64,000 bases of DNA from Omphiscola glabra (GCA_964017045.1 OZ024811.1:13784812-13848811); one strand, 5' to 3'; positions 1-13,410 are shown, numbered from the stretch's first letter. Translations and numbers: made by a program. Notes: generated by a model from the sequence alone, not told the origin.

Positions 1-410
1 TATGTCCGAGTAACGCTTCTCGAACAGCTGAAGAACGCTGGCCATCTAATGAATAAAACACGTTACTTGAACAGAAAATATGCAAAATGAATGTATCGGT
101 AACACTACCGTGCCCTGATCCAGTCCAGCCACCCATTCCCCCGGTATAACGATAGTTTTGTAGGGCAAGAATGCCACAGAGTTCATGAGATTGTTATGAA
201 TTCAAAATATGCTGCGGGCGGGAAGGAATTCCCTCTTTTGTTGTTAATGTCGTTGAAGTGATGTCTTCTAACAAAGGAGTGTCTGTGTTTGTCTGGAATA
301 ATGTAGAAATATAGCTTGAGGAAGTGGAAGCCAGTAGCCCCTGGGGGGGGGGGGAGAGTAAAGCACGTTTAAGGGCGGGGGTTAAGAGGGTGGCGCATTA
401 ATGAATTCGA

Positions 411-848
411 AAGGCTGTTTAAGAAACACAGAGGGTCTCTTTCATTGCCGTGGTTCTCTGTCTACGAAGAGGGGTGTCTTTCAGCGCAGAGGGTCTATTT
501 CAGAACAGAGAGTCTCTTTTAGGACAGAGGGTCTCTTTCAGAACAGAGGGTCTTTTTCAGGCAGAGGATCTCTTTCAGGCAGAGGGTTTCTTTCAACGAA
601 GATGGTCTCTTTCAACGCAGAGGGTCTCTTTAAGGCTGAGGGTCTCTTGCAACGAAGAGGGTCTCTTTCAACGCAGAGGGTCTCTTTCTGCGAAGATGGA
701 TCACTTTTTACAAAAGGGTGCTCTTTCTACACAGACGGTATCTTTCAAAGCAGAGCGTCTTTTCGAACGCAGTGGGTCTCTTTCTACGAAGGGTGTCTCT
801 TTCAAGGATGTAGTCTCTTTCAACGCAGGGGGTCTCTTTCAACGCCGC
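411..848. repeat. 20-bp-class minisatellite
   Basis: Imperfect tandem repeat of about 20-21 bp around the motif GAGGGTCTCTTTCAACG, roughly 21 units. Because the period is not a multiple of three and the unit lacks stops, overlapping reading frames stay open right across it (401-910 and 450-857). These are best read as repeat artefacts, since neither frame shows a non-repetitive conserved domain. Confidence 0.9.
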
Positions 849-1080
849 GACAGATGACGAGCAGATTTATTTATATCAGGTTTATTGAAGGGAGCGACCG
901 ATGTCTCTAAAACAATTTGCAGTAGGGGTTCTCTCAAAAATTTGAAATATCTAAGTCTAAGGGAAACAATATTCGGCTGGAAAAACAACAACAAACGAAG
1001 CATCGAGTGTACAAGATGTCATTGGGAACCGGGTGCACTTTTAAATATGTATTTTTTACTTGTGTACTACGAGGAATGGT

Positions 1081-1359
1081 TACCGGAAATTTGATCGAAA
1101 GAAATTTCGTCGACGGAAAATTGATCGACGGTAATTTGATCGAACGGAAATTTGGTCGAATCTTTTTTTCAGTCGAAACGTTAAAATTTTCGTCAAATTT
1201 CTTTTTGAACGCACTATACTATATAGTAAAACAAAATAATGCGTTCAAAAAGAAATTTGACGCAAAATTTTAACGTATAAATAAAAAAACTATTCCACCA
1301 AATTTCCGTCGATCAATTTTCCGTCGACCAAATTTCTTTCGATCAAATTTCCGGATACG
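1081..1359. mobile_element. Foldback MITE, family A, copy 1
   Basis: 279-bp element with long inverted ends. It opens TACCGGAAATTTGATCG and closes with the inverse, CGATCAAATTTCCGGATACG. Internally, direct sub-motifs (ATTTGATCG, TCGACGG) alternate, and the centre pairs TTTTTGAACGCA with TGCGTTCAAAAA. It is flanked by a perfect 14-bp direct repeat CTACGAGGAATGGT (1067-1080 and 1360-1373), the likely target-site duplication. No coding capacity. Related copies lie near 43.73 kb and 62.76 kb. A 14-bp duplication is long for common cut-and-paste families, so the superfamily is not assigned. Confidence 0.85.
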
Positions 1360-1373
1360 CTACGAGGAATGGT

Positions 1374-1500
1374 GTAATGTGTAGCAAGTGGAAGATGTAA
1401 TGTGTAGCAAGTGGAAGATGCACAATAATCATACACATTTTGTATTGCCACGATCAAGGACGATGCACAATAATCATACACATTTTGTATTGCCACGACT
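1374..1500. repeat. Short local duplications
   Basis: A 22-bp segment (AATGTGTAGCAAGTGGAAGATG) occurs twice, followed by two copies of a roughly 50-bp segment containing CACAATAATCATACACATTTTG. It directly follows the MITE and its duplicated target. Confidence 0.75.
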
Positions 1501-2740
1501 CAAGTCCTATGACTTCATAAGTACAAAGAAGGTTTCCCCCTCGTGAGGAGAAAAGTCGGGGGGGGGGGGGGTGGGGGGGTTGTTTTTTTCTAACCTAACC
1601 GATGGTGTCGCCCAGTCATTGTATTCGACATAAGATGAAACGACTGACTATTGCCAGCATTCAGAACGGAGGCTAAGTCACGATTTATTTACTGTGGCTA
1701 TTCGGGGGGGGGGGGGGGAAATGTTGATATGCACTGCGCGTGTTTTGTGTTTCTGAATTTATGAAGGAAATAGCAATGAAACTTAAAGAAACTGAACGGT
1801 TCGAACCTTAGACAAGCTTATCACTTCAATGGTTATAAAAGGGGATACATTTTTTTTTAAAGGATGAGAACCACTGCAGAAGATAAAAATCTCGGGTTAC
1901 AAAAATTTCACAAAGCCGCCTGGTTAAGCTACTGTTTACCATGGGTATCAAGTAGCCTGTTGAGTGGCCTATCATGGCCATACCATGATTGATTGTCAAG
2001 TTTTACGACAACAGAGTTCGTTAATGATCTTGGGGAGTATAGTCGACGACAACCCATTTCAAAGTGACAGCGTTTATGGAGTGAAATGAGGCTATGGTCG
2101 TTCCCCCAGGTTGTGGATTGAAATGCCACTGCTTTCCACTACCACACTGTTGAGGTTTCGGCCACTCCCAAAATCGCCCTACCGGGATACCGTTATCGCG
2201 TAATGCAAACAGCGATGTTTGGCCTCAACTCTTAAACGTGTAAATGTCTGGATCAATCATCTGGGCACTGCATTTAGATCGCATTCAGAAATTCTTCATG
2301 GGGGGGGGGGGGAAGCTTCAGATAAACTGTGTACAGACATGACGTCATGTTGTGTACATTAATTAGTTTGGCTTTAAAAAAAAAAGTTTTGGCGAATTAT
2401 AGATTTGACTAGATCACAGGTTCCCCCTTGTTTTAAAAGCGACCCCATTTCAAAGAAGCAAAGTGACCTGTGAACCCGATACATTTATTTTTTAAAATAC
2501 AATAAAACGATTTTAAGAAAATAGTTTACCCTTTTCAACCATATTATTTTTTTTTTTTTTTTTTTTTTTTTAAATAAATAAATCCGTAATCCGTATTTGG
2601 AGTCGCAAACAATAACTTGAGAACCAGGGTGGTTGAAATTGACATTTCTAAATCCGACAGAAATCTTAACAGTTTTTCCAACAACGTTCGACAAAGTCAG
2701 AGAAAAGGTGAGCAGTGAGCAGAAAATGGGCTGTAACGAA
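1501..2740. other. Gene-free stretch
   Basis: No ORF with protein-like composition on either strand. Contains long G runs (about 1558-1577, 1705-1720, 2300-2312) and a poly-T run near 2549-2570. I see no recognisable element boundaries. Confidence 0.6.
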
Positions 2741-2749
2741 AACGCTTAA

Positions 2750-3690
2750 AAGCAAGTATCAGGTGTATTGGATTACTATAATAGCCAACCTCAAGTCTAT
2801 TGGACTAAAAACAACAAACAACCACAAGTGTTTTAAATTTCTACAAAATCCAACCACAAGTGTACTGGACTATACAAAAGCCAACCAAAAGTGTACTGGA
2901 CTACTACAAAAGCCAACCACGAGTGTACTGGACTATACAAAAGCCAACCACAAGTGTACTGGACTACTACAAAAGCCAACCACAAGTGTACTGGACAACT
3001 ACAAAATCCAACCACAAGTGTACTGGACTACTACAAAAGCCAACCACAAGTGTACTAGACTACTACAAAAGCCAACCCCAAGTGTACTGGTCTACTACAA
3101 AAGCCAACCACAAGTGTATTGGACTACTACAAACGCCAACCACAAGTGTACTGGACTATACAAAAGCCAACCAAAAGTGTACTGGACTACTACAAAAGCA
3201 AGTATCAGGTGTATTGGATTACTATAATAGCCAACCACAAGTGTACTGAACTACTACAAAAGCCAACCCCAAGTGTACTGGTCTACTACAAAAGCCAACC
3301 ACAAGTGTCTTAAATTTCTACAAAATCCAACCACAAGTGTACTGGACTACACAAAAGCCAACCAAAAGTGTACTGTATTATACAAAAGCCAACCACAAGT
3401 GTACTGGACTACACAATAGCCAACCAAAAGTGTACTGGAATATACAATAGCCAACCACAAGTATACTGGACTACTACAAAAACCTACCAAAAGTGTACTG
3501 GACTACTACAAAAGCAAGTATTATGTGTATTGGATTACTATAATAGCCAACCTCAAGTCTATTGGACTAAAAACAACAGACAACCACAAGTGTCTTAAAT
3601 TTCTACAAAATCCAACCACAAGTGTACTGGACTACACAAAAGCCGACCAAAAGTGTACTGGACTACACAATAGCCAACCACAAGTGTGTT
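2750..3690. repeat. About 32-bp minisatellite
   Basis: Roughly 30 imperfect units built on GCCAACCACAAGTGTACTGG plus ACTACTACAAAA. Length variants ('ACTATACAAAA' units) shift the period. Larger blocks containing AAGCAAGTATCAGGTGTATTGG recur at about 2750, 3195 and 3515, so groups of units have been duplicated together. Open frames across it are repeat artefacts. Confidence 0.92.
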
Positions 3691-3770
3691 TGAATGCTAC
3701 AGTAGACACCCACAAATGATTTCCCATGCGGATTGGGCTCAAAGAAACAAAATTGAACCGATCTCACGTT

Positions 3771-4715
3771 TGGATACACGCATCATACAGTACCAACTTG
3801 AACACAATTTAACTAAATATACGCATCATACAGTACCAACTTGAACACCATTTAACTAAATATACGCATCATACAATACCAACTTGACACCATTTAACTA
3901 AATATACGCATCATACAGTACCAACTTGAACACCATTTAACTAAATATACGCATCATACAATACCAACTTGAACACCATTTAACTAAATATACGCATCAT
4001 ACAATACCAACTTGAACACCATTTAACTAAATATACGCATCATACAGTACCAACTTGACACCATTTAACTAAATATACGCATCATACAGTACCAACTTGA
4101 ACACCATTTAACTAAATATACGCATCATACAATACCAACTTGAACACCATTTAACTAAATATACGCATCATACAATACCAACTTGAACACCATTTAACTA
4201 AATATACGCATCATACAGTACCAACTTGAACACCATTTAACTAAATATACGCATCATACAGTACCAACTTGAACACCATTTAACTAAATATACGCATCAT
4301 ACAGTACCAACTTGAACACCATTTAACTAAATATACGCATCATACAGTACCAACTTGAACACCATTTAACTAAATATACGCATCATACAGTACCAACTTG
4401 AACACCATTTAACTAAATATACGCATCATACAGTACCAACTTGAACACCATTTAACTAAATATACGCATCATACAGTACCAACTTGAACACCATTTAACT
4501 AAATATACGCATCATACAGTACCAACTTGAACACCATTTAACTAAATATACGCATCATACAGTACCAACTTGAACACCATTTAACTAAATATACGCATCA
4601 TACAGTACCAACTTGAACACCATTTAACTAAATATACGCATCATACAGTACCAACTTGAACACCATTTAACTAAATATACGCATCGTACAACACCAACTT
4701 GAACACCATGTAACT
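3771..4715. repeat. 43-bp minisatellite
   Basis: About 22 nearly identical units of 43 bp around ACGCATCATACAGTACCAACT and CACCATTTAACTAAATAT. The main variants are CAGTACC versus CAATACC, and a 2-bp shorter form (TTGACACC). High homogeneity points to recent expansion or gene conversion. Confidence 0.95.
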
Positions 4716-5778
4716 AAACAGCGTAGTGTCATTATAACACAGCACGTGATTCACGCGTGAAAAAGCCATGCAGTTTAAAATGAATTTAAATTTCAGAGGC
4801 GAACAAAAGTAATTACAACCTAACCAAGTAAAGTGTGTGTTGCAAATTGCATGCGTCATAAAATAATTTAGCAGGCACGTTGAAGTAAAGTTAGTAATGT
4901 CTATTTGCCTCCACCCTCTCCCCCCCCCCCCCCCCCCCCCCCAAATAAATCCGTTACAAGACATTCCTTCAATGACCGACTGAAGCGTGAACACGAATCG
5001 ACCAAAAGACACAACAGGTTTCGTGGTTGTGTGTTTGTGTTTAGATGCCAACACTACAGATTCGTGAATTCAACAGTGGAACAATCAATACAAGTCCTAC
5101 GAGGGGTGTATTTAAATCCAGCGGTTCTGGAAACGTTGCCGCGTCTACCTCGTTTCAGCAAACGCAAAAAGCGCATCTTTCCGACAATTGAGAGTATGAG
5201 TCAGGCGTTTACCGTTTGTACAATTTCACTATGAAAATGTATGTGCGTATGACCTTGAGTGATTTTCGTCGGGATTAATAGTTTAAGAACACACAAACTA
5301 AATGAGGTGCTGTTGAACGATGATCAATAGGGTTGCATGGGTACCCGCTGCCGAACAAGAATTTAAGCAAGATACTTCACCGTTGAAAAGGGGGCACGCT
5401 TTGTTATCTGTTAAATACGTTTGGAAGACTCGGCATGGGGCATTTAAATTGCACACCGGAATTTAAAAACCGACCTGGTTAACAATAAACATTATGCACG
5501 AAACCACTGGCTGGACTTCGGCACTTTATAATGAAAAGGCTCTATCTGAAATTAACCCATTTCCAGTCCGCAGAGGACGAACAAATAATTGACAAGTGAG
5601 GCATTATATTATTAAAGGCACTGGAATTGCCAACACATTAACCTCAGCACTAATGCGGTATGCCTGGAGCCAGCGGTTTTCAATGAGAGCCTCGCGTGGT
5701 AATATATTACGTGTCGCAAGATTTTGATATAAAGAATACAAATTATACACGAACATTTTATTATTTTGATATTTCACC
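4716..5778. other. Gene-free stretch
   Basis: Contains a run of about 22 C at 4921-4942. Short ORFs (4671-5054 minus, 4905-5234 plus) run through this low-complexity tract and match nothing I recognise. No promoter or RNA gene seen. Confidence 0.55.
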
Positions 5779-6026
5779 TACACAGTATTGGATCTACACA
5801 GTATTGGATCTACACAGTATTGGATCTACACAGTATTGGATCTACACAGTATTGGATCTACACAGTATTGGATCTACACAGTATTGGATCTACACAGTAT
5901 TGGATCTACACAGTATTGGATCTACACAGTATTGGATCTACACAGTATTGGATCTACACAGTATTGGATCTACACAGTATTGGATCTACACAGTATTGGA
6001 TCTACACAGTATTGGATCTATACTCA
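5779..6026. repeat. 16-bp minisatellite
   Basis: About 15 essentially perfect copies of TACACAGTATTGGATC. Since 16 is not a multiple of three and the unit has no stop, three frames stay open; none is credible as a gene. Confidence 0.95.
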
Positions 6027-7287
6027 TCTAATCTAATTGGAATCGTTTAAAAAATAATAATAATAATCAATTCACCATGTTAATTTAAAAAACAACCAAA
6101 AAATATTGTTTTTAAACCTTTTATAAATGGTAAGAGAAAAAGCCAGAAGCGGTAGCTCTCACAAAGAAGTCCATTTGAAAGCATCAAAGTCAACGTCTGG
6201 GGACAGGAAATGGAATTCTTCAGTATGCAACTGGGTCAGACTCGCCAGGCACGCGCGAATAAAACTTTGAAATGGCCTCCCAAAAGACAACCACGGTCAG
6301 TAATGTGTTTATGATAATTTGGATCATGAGGCTTGGAGAGGATATGGGGATGGCTTCAGATGCTCTTGGAGAAAAGTGGGGTATGAGCTGGATCTGTTCC
6401 ATCAAGAACATTAGTAAAAGCATCAGCTCCATATCCAGACGTATAGTGTGTCGACTACCAAACACTTTTATCAATGGCGAAGGGAGAAATTAACCACTGA
6501 CGACATTGGACTTTCAACTCATCAATACATTATACCAGGGTGTTGAGTATAACAATTGTTGATATTATTCCAGTGTTAGAAACCATAAGCAGACACTTTT
6601 TCCAGTAAAATATGAAAAATGATATGTGAAAAATAAAAAATTATCACGAAAACTAGTAATTTGCTTTCTATACAAAGTATACGGATTGCTATAGTTAAGA
6701 CGTGAAATGGGTTCCAAATATAAATAAACATATTCTCTTCATAGAGAACTTGGTCCCGTGTTGGTCAGAGACACATTTTTCTCCTTTGAAAATAGTAGTT
6801 CAAAGAGGTATCATACGTCTCCATAGTCTTTTTATGTACCAACCATCATTTATGGATAAACGCATATTTGAAATGCATAAACTATGTATACGTACACGTT
6901 GTCTTTTACATTGTATGTTAAAAAAAAGCTCATTCATTCAAATTTGAACATCAATTACGGAAGTTATAATTTTTTTATTTTTTTTTATTAAAAATAAAGT
7001 CTAGCGTCTTACTTAAAATTACTCTAAATTCTTACTTTAAAAAAAAAAAAGCAATAAACGATAACTTAAGAACCATTGCGTTGTATTCAAACACCCAAGT
7101 GGGGATTATTGGGATTAATGAGGATCACTAAATCGTGTGGTTTAATTCTCGTGAACTGTGTTTTGTCTATACGTCATGATACAGAGCGTGAAATAGCGCT
7201 CCAGAGAGCGAGACGCTGTGACGAACGACGTGGCATACGCAAGTAAAAGTCAAGGTCACTCCACATTCCAACCCGTTTATTTAAAAA

Positions 7288-7331
<44 letters not shown>

Positions 7332-7690
7332 ACACTTAGATGTCATCCCGATCTCCTCGGCGTGCAGTCGAAATTTTTTTCATAATAAAGAAAATCTCTG
7401 TGTTACACACATTCCAAATCCGCGTAATATTTGCGTCTTGCATGAATCGTGTAGCAAGGACTGCACCCAACGGGCCGCATGCAGCGAGTGGATTTAAAAC
7501 CCCAGGGAATGCAATTTAACGCTAGCATAACACGACGCGTGTCAAGGATAACTCTTGATGGCCTGTAACAGAATAGACACAAGACTTAAATTGAAGGATT
7601 GACAGTACAAAAGGTCACAAAATACCCGAAATAATCAATTTCAAATGTTCTTTTCGTCTGTAAAATGTGATCATTGTTACGAATGACTTG
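6027..7690. other. Gene-free stretch with (AT)n
   Basis: No supported gene. A 6.2-6.5 kb segment has short ORFs on both strands of unknown origin, possibly a decayed element. A pure AT dinucleotide run lies at about 7290-7328. Confidence 0.5.
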
Positions 7691-7699
7691 GGCAGGGGT

Positions 7700-7945
7700 A
7701 CAGGACAGAGCTCCATTGTTGTTAAGGTAACTTATTGGAAGGACGGAAATTGCAGTTAGTTTTGGGGAGGCATCGTTGAAGGGGTGGGGTTATGGTTAAA
7801 AGATTGTCGCATCTTTGGCATAGAGGGGATGGATTATTTCCATGATTTCGAATGATAATTTTGGGGTTAACGACGGGAAATTCTAATTGATGGGCTATTA
7901 GGGGACAGGGATGTGTTGTTAGATAGCATTCCTGGGCCACCTATG
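7700..7945 (-). pseudogene. Possible LINE C-terminal relic
   Basis: On the minus strand a 72-codon frame contains PLCQRCDNLLTI followed by a Cys a few residues later. This resembles the zinc-knuckle tail 'PxC..C...LTV.H.L..C' found at the ends of many LINE reverse-transcriptase ORFs, although the usual His is replaced by Pro here. Only the tail is present, no reverse-transcriptase motifs are seen, and the match is short, so this is tentative. Confidence 0.3.
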
Positions 7946-8099
7946 GAGGTATAGAATGGTATATACGACAAAACTCTTCATCACATGGGGGGGGGGGGGG
8001 GTTCCTTGAGTTGGAAGTATAGAGAGAGAGAAGGGAGCTAAGAGAGCAGTTGTAAAGTAATAGTTACAAGAGAGATCAGGAGACGATAGTTGACTAGTT

Positions 8100-8400
8100 G
8101 ATAGCTTTAGAGATTCATATAGGTATAAAAGCTGACAATCAGTGAAGACTATAGAAGAGCTTTTTATTTGAGTAATAGAAAATACATTCTCTTTGATACT
8201 TTCTGGACACCTGGAGTTTGAGTTGTTTAGTTTTATTCAAGTCTACTCTGTGCTTTGTCTGTACAACGCCTATATGCTCACAATATAAATCACAGAGAGG
8301 AGCGGTCCTGCACTGACCACTACTACATCAATACAGCCTTTGATAAGTCGTGACCGGAGACCTCCACCGTAACAACCGTTCTGTGCCAATCATGTTCATT
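8100..8400 (+). promoter_or_regulatory. Possible promoter-like or LTR-like segment
   Basis: Contains a TATA-like GTATAAAAGC at about 8125 and AT-rich sequence with ATATAAATCACAG about 150 bp downstream, a spacing reminiscent of an LTR. I could not define terminal TG..CA ends or a target duplication, and no coding region follows. It may be chance. Confidence 0.2.
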
Positions 8401-8570
8401 TTTTGTCTCGATCAAATAAGGTACATAGGCAAATTTCAATGTATTCAAATTTATGCAATGCACTTATCTAAACCGGATATAAAAAAGGTCACAGTTTGGG
8501 TTGATTTTGACAAAAATGTGGATTAAGTACTTGCAGCCTATGGCCTTCAATTTCAATTCATTCCCTACTC

Positions 8571-8767
8571 CAGTGGTCGGAAAACTCATTTGTCAAAAGA
8601 GCCAAAAATCAGCAGCAGGACGATTTTTAAAAAAAATTGGGAACCAAATTTCTTTTCAAGCACCATGTTTTTCGGAGTCAAAACCGATTTTTGGCCGACT
8701 GGCAGAGCCGCACACAGGTCGTTAAAGAGCCGCATGCGGCTCGTAAGCCATGGTTTGCCGACCGCTG
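8571..8767. mobile_element. hAT-like MITE (CAGTGGTCGG ends)
   Basis: A 197-bp element with terminal inverted repeats: CAGTGGTCGGAAAACTC on the left and the inverse of GTTTGCCGACCGCTG on the right. The interior is GC-rich near the right end (GAGCCGCATGCGGCTCG palindrome). CAGNGGT ends are characteristic of non-autonomous hAT elements. The flanking 8-mers do not match well, so the duplication has decayed or the ends are slightly misplaced. Confidence 0.65.
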
Positions 8768-9592
8768 CCCCAGCCCATTAGTGCTGAGACCAGTCTTGAC
8801 TCTTGATATAAATCTATGGCACGGGGGCTTAAGAGCCAAAGGCACCCCACCAAGAGAATTAAATCAACTTACTTTTTTTTTTTTTTTTTAAATCTGCCGA
8901 CGCCGTTGCGATAATGCGTGTCAGGTTAAAAATATATATTTTTCATTAAGGTCAGATTAAAATCGTCTTAACCTAAATAGGTATAAAACATGTATATAGT
9001 CTATGAAAAAGGTCGATTCCCGTTACACATTTATATATACGGCCTATTACGAAAACAAAGCAATAAAACAACCGGTAAATCAGACTACATAATCTGATAC
9101 TCTCTGATCCACAAGGGGGCGGCAGGGACGGCGACATGTGGCTCTTTATATTTCGTTCACTAATTAAACACGGAAAGACACGTTCTGTGTTTCTTTCTTT
9201 CTTACTTTTCTAAACCTGCCTGAGTCACATCTCCTTTGCTTGTATAATGTATAATTAACGCCAGCCGCCCCCTCACGCCCCTGAGAACACGCGGCCCCGC
9301 AGCTTTCTAAGATGTTGAGGATGATTAAGCGAAGTCGTGTGCGCCGTATGTAAACATACCCCCACGTATGTAAACATACCCCGCACTCTTCAAGTTGACG
9401 TACTTTCTGAAACGCACGTGGAAGCTCTGGTTGGTCAAACACTCAAAACAAGTTATTCGTTAATTTAACTGAAAAGATAAAACCCGAGAACTTTTTTTAA
9501 AAATCCTTAAACGCCCGAAATGAAGTCCATCCAAACAAGTCCACGGATAAAGGATGTGCACCATGTCCTAAATGAGGAAAGTTATTTTTGGA

Positions 9593-9635
<43 letters not shown>

Positions 9636-9930
9636 GGCATTTGGTTCTCAAGCCTTCCAGGATGGTGGACCTTAACACATGCAAACGTTTAGTTGCACAC
9701 CCCCCCCCCAACCTCCACACACAACAGACACTCCAGACGTGCGAGGTCATCGAGTGCGTCAGTTGTAAAAACATGACACAACCTCCAGCTGCTCATCTTC
9801 GATTAAAATTTGAAGAGAAAAAAATAATAAAAAGCAACCAGCTTAGATCAGGTAAAGTAGGGGCAAAAAAGTTAAATGAAACTTTTATACAGCGATAAGA
9901 AATATATATATATATTGGAAACTGCTTTCA

Positions 9931-9972
<42 letters not shown>

Positions 9973-12900
9973 CACTAAACATGTTCTTTTTTTTTTTATT
10001 GAATGTAACCATTCATTTAAAGACAGATTCGTGAATTCGCATTTAAGGAATTTTCACCGAAAGGCAACAATCATTGTTACTTTTTTTTGAATGAACTTAA
10101 GTATATATAAGTGTAATGCAGAACAAATAAATACTCTGACCGCCACATTTGTAATGACATAAGTAGCATTTGCAAACTTAAAGAATACGGCTGAGCACGT
10201 CTATGAAAAAGATGAGCCAAAAGCATTTCATGTCGTAGCTTTTACATTAAATGAAATGTCCAATTGCCAATAGGAAGAGAACACGCTTCAGAGAGTAAGG
10301 GAAACTGTAAGGAGTACTGAGAGTGAGTTAGATGTACATAATTACAATGTATTTGGGACACACACATATGTATGAGAATCCATGGGGAAAAAAAAAACTT
10401 CTTCCACTCGTGGTCTAATTTTACGCTGCTGACCAAATATACGCGTACTTGACCCCGACCTACTAGAAGTAGTCGAGTGGATCATGACCTGACGCGGGAG
10501 GGACCCTGTCCTAACAAGAAGGTCACGAGCTCTAGAATACGGAAAGGACGTTTGCGCCCAACACATATCCACGTCAGGGTCAGGGCGAGTGTGTTTCAGC
10601 TATGAGATCCTAATGTTTGTATCAGTGTTAACCAGGCTAACAAACGCTAATTAGTTACTAATTGCCTTGGCTCTTCTACTCACCGCGAAGTCGAATACGA
10701 TGAAAGAGTATGTTAAAATAGTGACGAACATTTCTTTGTTTAAAAAAAAAAAATTAAATCAAGAAATTACACCGTTTAGGACGTTTCAATTATACCCACA
10801 GTGCACATAGTAAAATTTAAACGTTCACAAAATATTTACAGATCAATATTGTTGGCCCTGCTATTTTACACTAAGCAGAACATGATGGGTAATAAATGTA
10901 TACTGTCCGGTGACCGCAAAGGTCGGCGAGGGCTCGGCCAGTCGGTGCAGGAAGCGACAAAACAATATTCTAGATTCTATAGGGAATACCGGTATGCTGT
11001 CAAACTATTATTTAAATACATTTTAAAATATTTCTTACATTAAAATTAACATAAAAACATATAACTTTACATCGCCCCCCCCCCCATCGGGATAATTGAA
11101 AATCAATACTATGCCTAAAGGAGTTAAAGACGGACATGTCCCCACTATCTAATTACAAGATATTGAAGTGACTGTATTAACTGGACCTTTATCCCACGGG
11201 ATCTTCCTCACCCTGCCTTCATTACATGGCCGCACCTGCTGCTGCCCTTGTGCCACAGTGATCTCAGGTATTGCTGGGACTTTGGTCGGCGAGGTCAGTG
11301 CTTCTCAAGCACTGATCTGTACAACGACCTTTCAACATTTAAGGTAGTCGAAAAGCCTTAAAAACAAGCTCAAATGTCCCCTTCTTTCCGACATATTTAA
11401 ACTCGGTCGACAGATAAACACAGTTTCTGCAACGGCAACAGCTAAGGATTTGAGGTCTGAACCGAAATAACGCATCATCTTGCGTATATGTTGAGAACCA
11501 TTGGTCCAGGTAAACCAGGGCTCCGACTTTTACTCTCTCCAAACACCATCCTCACTTCTGGGAAATGGGGCACTCAGCAACAACAACCCTCGCCTCTGTG
11601 CTCAATGTTTGGCGCACACCGAGTGCAGGAGGTGGTGAACTGGAGGAAATGGAAATTGAAGACAAGCGTACAAAAACAAAAACGAAAAAAAAAATCCGCC
11701 AATATTACATAAAGGAACGGTCATATTATTGGAGCGGTCGTGCCGAATGGAAGTTTGAATTAATCCAATACTATTTGATCGCAGCGAATGAATTCCGGAC
11801 GATTGGACTGACCTTGTAACCCAGCGATTTTTTCAACTTGAAATTTGGGAAGGCGGCAATGTGTTCATTTATAATAACACTGACTCCCCAAACAGTGTGT
11901 AATGAATGCCTACATGGCTATATTTATAGCAAAATTATTATTATTTTTTTTTATTTAAAAAAAATATTTTAACATTCCATAATATGGTTGGTTTCAATGA
12001 TAGCAAAATGATCACTAAGATCATCCAGAATGCAGCATCGGGGGGCGACTTCCTATGCGTGAAAGCCAGGTTAGTGCCAGCTACCAGACAGCCACGCATT
12101 TGATCAACACATTTAACACTAACTTGTGTAAACACAAATCATGTTGAGGATCCTTAGGGAAAAAAAACGCTTTTAAAGGCCAATTTTCATCCAGCCATTT
12201 TTCGAGTCGATATCCTGTCTTTTTAAAGATTCAGTTGATGGATGATTGTTCGACTACTAGAAATCGCACAATACAATGACGTAATTGGATAGTTGTTTTG
12301 CTTGTTTCCGAGTACTCTGACCGGCAGATAACTTTGATTGGTGATTTCCCCCCCCCCCCCCCCCAATTTAAATCGGAAATATTTTGCTAAAAGAAATGAA
12401 GACCAATTTTTTTTTTTTAAATGTATTCATGGTATACAACATAATAAATTATGTTGTTTATACATATACATTGTAAAGTGATCCGATATGTAGAATGATC
12501 AACAATCAAATACTGTCTCCGTAGACATAATACCACCCACCAGCGGTCTCTAATGTGTCCAAAAAACCAATCGGGTGGATGGGACTCGCTAACCTTGGAT
12601 GGCAACTCATCTAAGAGAAGGCAAAACTCTAAAATCAAACCCTGAATGTGACGCAGACACAATGAAAATTCCGACAACTCCTGCGACGTGGAACGCATAG
12701 AGAGCGCAGTGAAAACACAGGAGAGGGGGGGGGGAAACGCCTTGACTAAGTCTTGCCATTGGATCAAACAGGCAAGGACGAGGGAGCGGGGCCGACGAAT
12801 TGAGCAACTCTGCCTTAACCTAAACAAAATACGGCATACAAGTCAAGGCATACACTGCTCAAGTCGAATATTGCCGTGGTCATCATCACTTGCGATGGAC

Positions 12901-13200
12901 GAACAATAATGAACCAGCAGACCTCTCCACAATCAATAAAACTCCAAATTTAATTTTTAAAAATGTCAAATAAATCGCACATCTCTCGGGACGCACGTTT
13001 TAAAATCGGACGAGGGAGAAATGAAGGAAAGAATAACCACTATAGTTCAGTCAAGTAAACCGTCGGAGAGAGAGAAAAGACCCGGCTGTTTTGACCACAC
13101 TCTGTCTTCCATCTCACTGATTCCCCAAAGGGGCCGCCCTCACGTTATTTATCACCAGTTCTCCTCACTGGTCGGCACAGTGCATCAGTTTCGTGGCGTC
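8768..13200. other. Gene-free stretch
   Basis: No recognisable protein or RNA gene. Contains (AT)n runs at about 9598-9628 and 9935-9968, poly-C at about 12348-12364, a tandem TATGTAAACATACCCC duplication near 9347-9381, and the dispersed-repeat copy listed separately at 12.59 kb. Short ORFs lack protein-like features. Confidence 0.5.
12590..12790 (-). repeat. Dispersed repeat family B, copy 1
   Basis: The minus strand reads through GCGTTCCACGTCGCAGGAG, AGAGTTTTGCCTTCTC and TTAGATGAGTTGCCATCCAAGG. The same ordered blocks occur on the plus strand at 42.6-42.8 kb with about 80% identity, so this is an interspersed repeat. The shared peptide LLDELPSKV suggests descent from coding sequence, perhaps the tail of a retroelement, but no family can be named. 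Confidence 0.7.
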
Positions 13201-13209
13201 CTTGTACGG

Positions 13210-13410
13210 CAGTGGTTCTCAACCTTCTAAAAGGCCGCGACCCGTTGATACAGTTCCTCATGTTGTGGGCGACCCCCAACAATACAATTGTTTTCGCTGC
13301 AAATTCATAAAGGTAGAGTAAGTGTGTTTTTTCCGATGGTCTTAGGCGACCCCTGTGAAAGGGCCGATCGACCCCCAAAGGGGTCGCGACCCACATGTTG
13401 AGAACCGCTG
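13210..13410. mobile_element. hAT-like MITE (CAGTGGTTCTCAACC ends), copy 1
   Basis: 201-bp element running from CAGTGGTTCTCAACCTT to GTTGAGAACCGCTG (inverse complement CAGCGGTTCTCAAC), with an internal GGGGTCGCGACCC palindrome. This end sequence is typical of widespread non-autonomous hAT elements. No clear 8-bp duplication remains. A partial copy lies at 16.97 kb and a related one at 40.07 kb. Confidence 0.8.

Noticed and set aside
5696..6050. Overlapping ORFs of about 80-110 codons
   Set aside because: The 16-bp repeat has no stop and cycles through three frames; no unique sequence with protein character.
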